Shown one piece after another: positions 31,040 to 32,123 of a stretch of DNA of 32,123 nucleotides. How positions within the stretch are numbered: the stretch's first letter is position 1; the number at the start of each line of letters is the position of its first letter. The notes beneath the pieces were generated by a model. It was given only the letters and a program-made list of their open reading frames with translations. It did not search any database and was not told the DNA's origin. A program made the translations under genes and the position numbers. Origin of the DNA: Lachnospiraceae bacterium UBA7182 (GTDB lineage: Bacteria; Bacillota; Clostridia; Lachnospirales; Lachnospiraceae); assembly GCA_002491115.1 (NCBI GenBank), contig DKVI01000102.1, positions 1 to 32,123 on the forward strand, written 5' to 3'.

Positions 31040-31681
31040 TTATCGGATAAAATTGGTGAAAATCGCCGGCTCCTGTTCCGGAAGGCTGATGCCTGCATTT
31101 CTCGCCGCCTCCTGGCATTTGAGCAGATACGCCATATTTCTTCCCAGCACACGCATGGTGAAAAGGCCCTCCGCATCCTGTCTGACCTGCTCCGGCGCCG
31201 CCCCATGGACCATGTTCCAGTACCTGGAAGACACCACGGGCATCTCCTGAATGGTAAAATACTTGTTCATCTGATCAAAGGCCGCCGTCGTGCCTGCGCG
31301 GCGGGCGGAAAGGACTGCCGCGGCCGGTTTCATATAGAAAGCTTTGTTTCCGTTACCGCCCAGCTCCGAATAGAACAGCCGATCCATAAATGAGGTCATA
31401 TTTCCGGCAACCGCGCCGTAATGCACCGGACTTCCGAATACAAAGCCGTCCGCCTCATAGGCCTTTTCCCGGAAACGGTTCACCACGTCATCAAACACAC
31501 AGACTTTATTTTCCCTGCATTTCAGACAGGCGATACAGCCTCCCACCGGTTTGTTACCGATCCAGAAAATCTCCGTCTCAATTCCTTCTTTATTCAGTGT
31601 ACCTGCCACCTCACAAAGCGCCGTATAGGTACAGCCCTCTTTATGGGGCCCTCCATTTACCAGTAAAACTTTCATATCCAT
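31040..31681 (-). CDS. Flavodoxin-family NAD(P)H-dependent FMN reductase, full-length copy
   Basis: A 213-residue cytoplasmic flavin reductase of the NADPH-dependent FMN reductase family, with MKVLLVNGGPHKEGCTYTAL (phosphate loop), GGCIACLKCRENKVC and FVFGSPVHYGAVAGN (FMN site). It is the intact twin of the gene at 1145-1672, with about 94 percent identical residues over the shared part; many differences in DNA are silent, so both copies seem to have been under selection. The upstream promoter region is duplicated as well. It probably forms a unit with LysR 2 and the Fe-S aldo/keto reductase. Confidence 0.92.
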   Translation of the reverse strand: MDMKVLLVNGGPHKEGCTYTALCEVAGTLNKEGIETEIFWIGNKPVGGCIACLKCRENKVCVFDDVVNRFREKAYEADGFVFGSPVHYGAVAGNMTSFMDRLFYSELGGNGNKAFYMKPAAAVLSARRAGTTAAFDQMNKYFTIQEMPVVSSRYWNMVHGAAPEQVRQDAEGLFTMRVLGRNMAYLLKCQEAARNAGISLPEQEPAIFTNFIR

Positions 31682-31727
31682 GCTTCATCCTTTCTGTTTT
31701 TATGTTCTATGTTCTTGTTCTAATTTT

Positions 31728-31792
31728 ATTATAAAAAAAACGAAACCTCCGAAGAAGTCTCGTTTGGTTTCTCAGTGTATACCTTTTCGTAT
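31728..31792 (-). promoter_or_regulatory. Promoter with LysR-type activator sites (regulon copy 4)
   Basis: On the minus strand GGTATA (31778-31783, within ATAC-N6-GTAT, 31779-31792), 26 nt to the centre of the TTCG-loop dyad (31738-31765), 18 nt to TATAAT (31728-31733). It is nearly identical to copy 1 at 1711-1775 and drives the full-length flavodoxin-type reductase. A T run follows the dyad. Confidence 0.72.
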
Positions 31793-31798
31793 TAACTG

Positions 31799-32017
31799 CT
31801 AAAACGCTTCCCTTCTCAGTACCCGTTCTATCCCTTCCGCAAAAAAGCATTTTTTTATATCCATTCCTTTATCCACCTTCTCCAGTACAAAATATCTTTC
31901 TGCCATGTAATTTTTGGAAAGAACGACATAAACCTTTTTAATCCCCATCATATTTTCCAAAATATCAAGCTTCTGGACCGTGGAGCCATCTTTCGCAAAA
32001 CTAAAATCCTTGTCCAT
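31799..32017 (-). CDS. Small hypothetical protein (72 aa)
   Basis: A 72-residue protein starting MDKDFSFAKDGSTVQKLDIL. The start is ATG 32017, with AAAGGG seven bases upstream; a longer frame to 32092 would run through a hairpin. I recognise no family. It alternates short charged helices and strands (KVYVVLSKNYMAERYFVLEK) and has no signal or membrane segment. It ends just before the promoter of the flavodoxin-type reductase. Confidence 0.55.
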   Translation of the reverse strand: MDKDFSFAKDGSTVQKLDILENMMGIKKVYVVLSKNYMAERYFVLEKVDKGMDIKKCFFAEGIERVLRREAF

Positions 32018-32061
32018 AGCCATACCCTTTAATCTTCTAATCAGGTATAAATACTTTAGAA

Positions 32062-32098
32062 AAGGGAATGTCCATGCCGCAGCACAAGACATTCCCTT
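32062..32098 (-). terminator. Probable terminator for a gene beyond the right edge
   Basis: A perfect 11-bp inverted repeat, AAGGGAATGTC (32062-32072) and GACATTCCCTT (32088-32098), with a 15-nt loop, followed on the minus strand by TTCT. It lies 45 bp before the start of the 72-residue gene. Confidence 0.6.
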
Positions 32099-32123
32099 CC
32101 CATGGTTGATTTTTCCGTTGTCT

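Overview
The window reads as chromosomal DNA of an anaerobic, low-to-mid-GC Firmicute, most likely a gut-type clostridium (Lachnospiraceae-like). Supporting signs are strong AGGAGG ribosome sites, sigma-A promoters (TTGACA/TATAAT), many ferredoxin- and flavin-dependent enzymes, lipoprotein flavodoxins, and corrinoid methyl-transfer genes typical of acetogen-like metabolism. No rRNA, tRNA, CRISPR array or insertion sequence was seen. Every gene I accept lies on the minus strand, so transcription runs from the right end to the left end.

Layout in transcription order. (1) 32.1-28.9 kb: a small unknown gene, then a flavodoxin-type reductase, a LysR regulator and an aldo/keto reductase with a two-cluster ferredoxin tail, closed by a terminator. 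(2) 28.9-19.25 kb: a corrinoid methyl-transfer operon. It encodes a methyl-tetrahydrofolate methyltransferase, a corrinoid protein, a URO-D-type substrate methyltransferase, a 66-residue protein, an MFS carrier, an aldo/keto reductase, a flavodoxin-type reductase, a DUF1638 protein, a RACo-type corrinoid activator and a MATE exporter. A nested hairpin repeat interrupts it near 26.0 kb. (3) 19.3-17.2 kb: moeA (molybdopterin metal insertion) and a TetR regulator, then a strong terminator. (4) 17.1-10.0 kb: two aldehyde:ferredoxin oxidoreductase (AOR) family tungsten/molybdenum enzymes, two four-cluster ferredoxin subunits, an NTF2-fold protein and a second MFS carrier. (5) 10.0-4.9 kb: a LysR regulator, then an operon of two iron-type alcohol dehydrogenases and two flavodoxin-domain lipoproteins. 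(6) 4.9-1 kb: gene remnants (MATE, carboxylesterase, cupin), an EFR1-type flavodoxin-ferredoxin, a lipoprotein alpha/beta hydrolase, a shortened copy of the flavodoxin-type reductase, a DUF4405 membrane protein and a cut-off aldo/keto reductase.

Two regulatory codes can be read directly. First, the AOR operon and moeA share an almost identical promoter: TTGACA, 17 bp, TAATAT or TAGAAT, then the palindromes TGAAT-N2-ATTCA and TGAATATAATTCA. The neighbouring TetR protein is the natural candidate repressor, so the metalloenzyme and its cofactor-insertion protein appear to be one regulon. Second, four promoters (both reductase copies, the 8.9-kb alcohol dehydrogenase operon and the hydrolase) share GGTATA, 26 nt, the centre of a GAnnCTTC/GnAGnnTC dyad, 18 nt, then the -10 box, with identical spacing. 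This looks like a LysR-type activator regulon.

Working model (inference): an island for methoxylated, probably aromatic, compounds. Methyl groups are passed to tetrahydrofolate by the corrinoid system. AOR enzymes interconvert an aldehyde and its acid using ferredoxin electrons, while alcohol dehydrogenases and aldo/keto reductases interconvert aldehyde and alcohol. The MFS and MATE proteins move substrate or product. The substrate itself cannot be read from the sequence.
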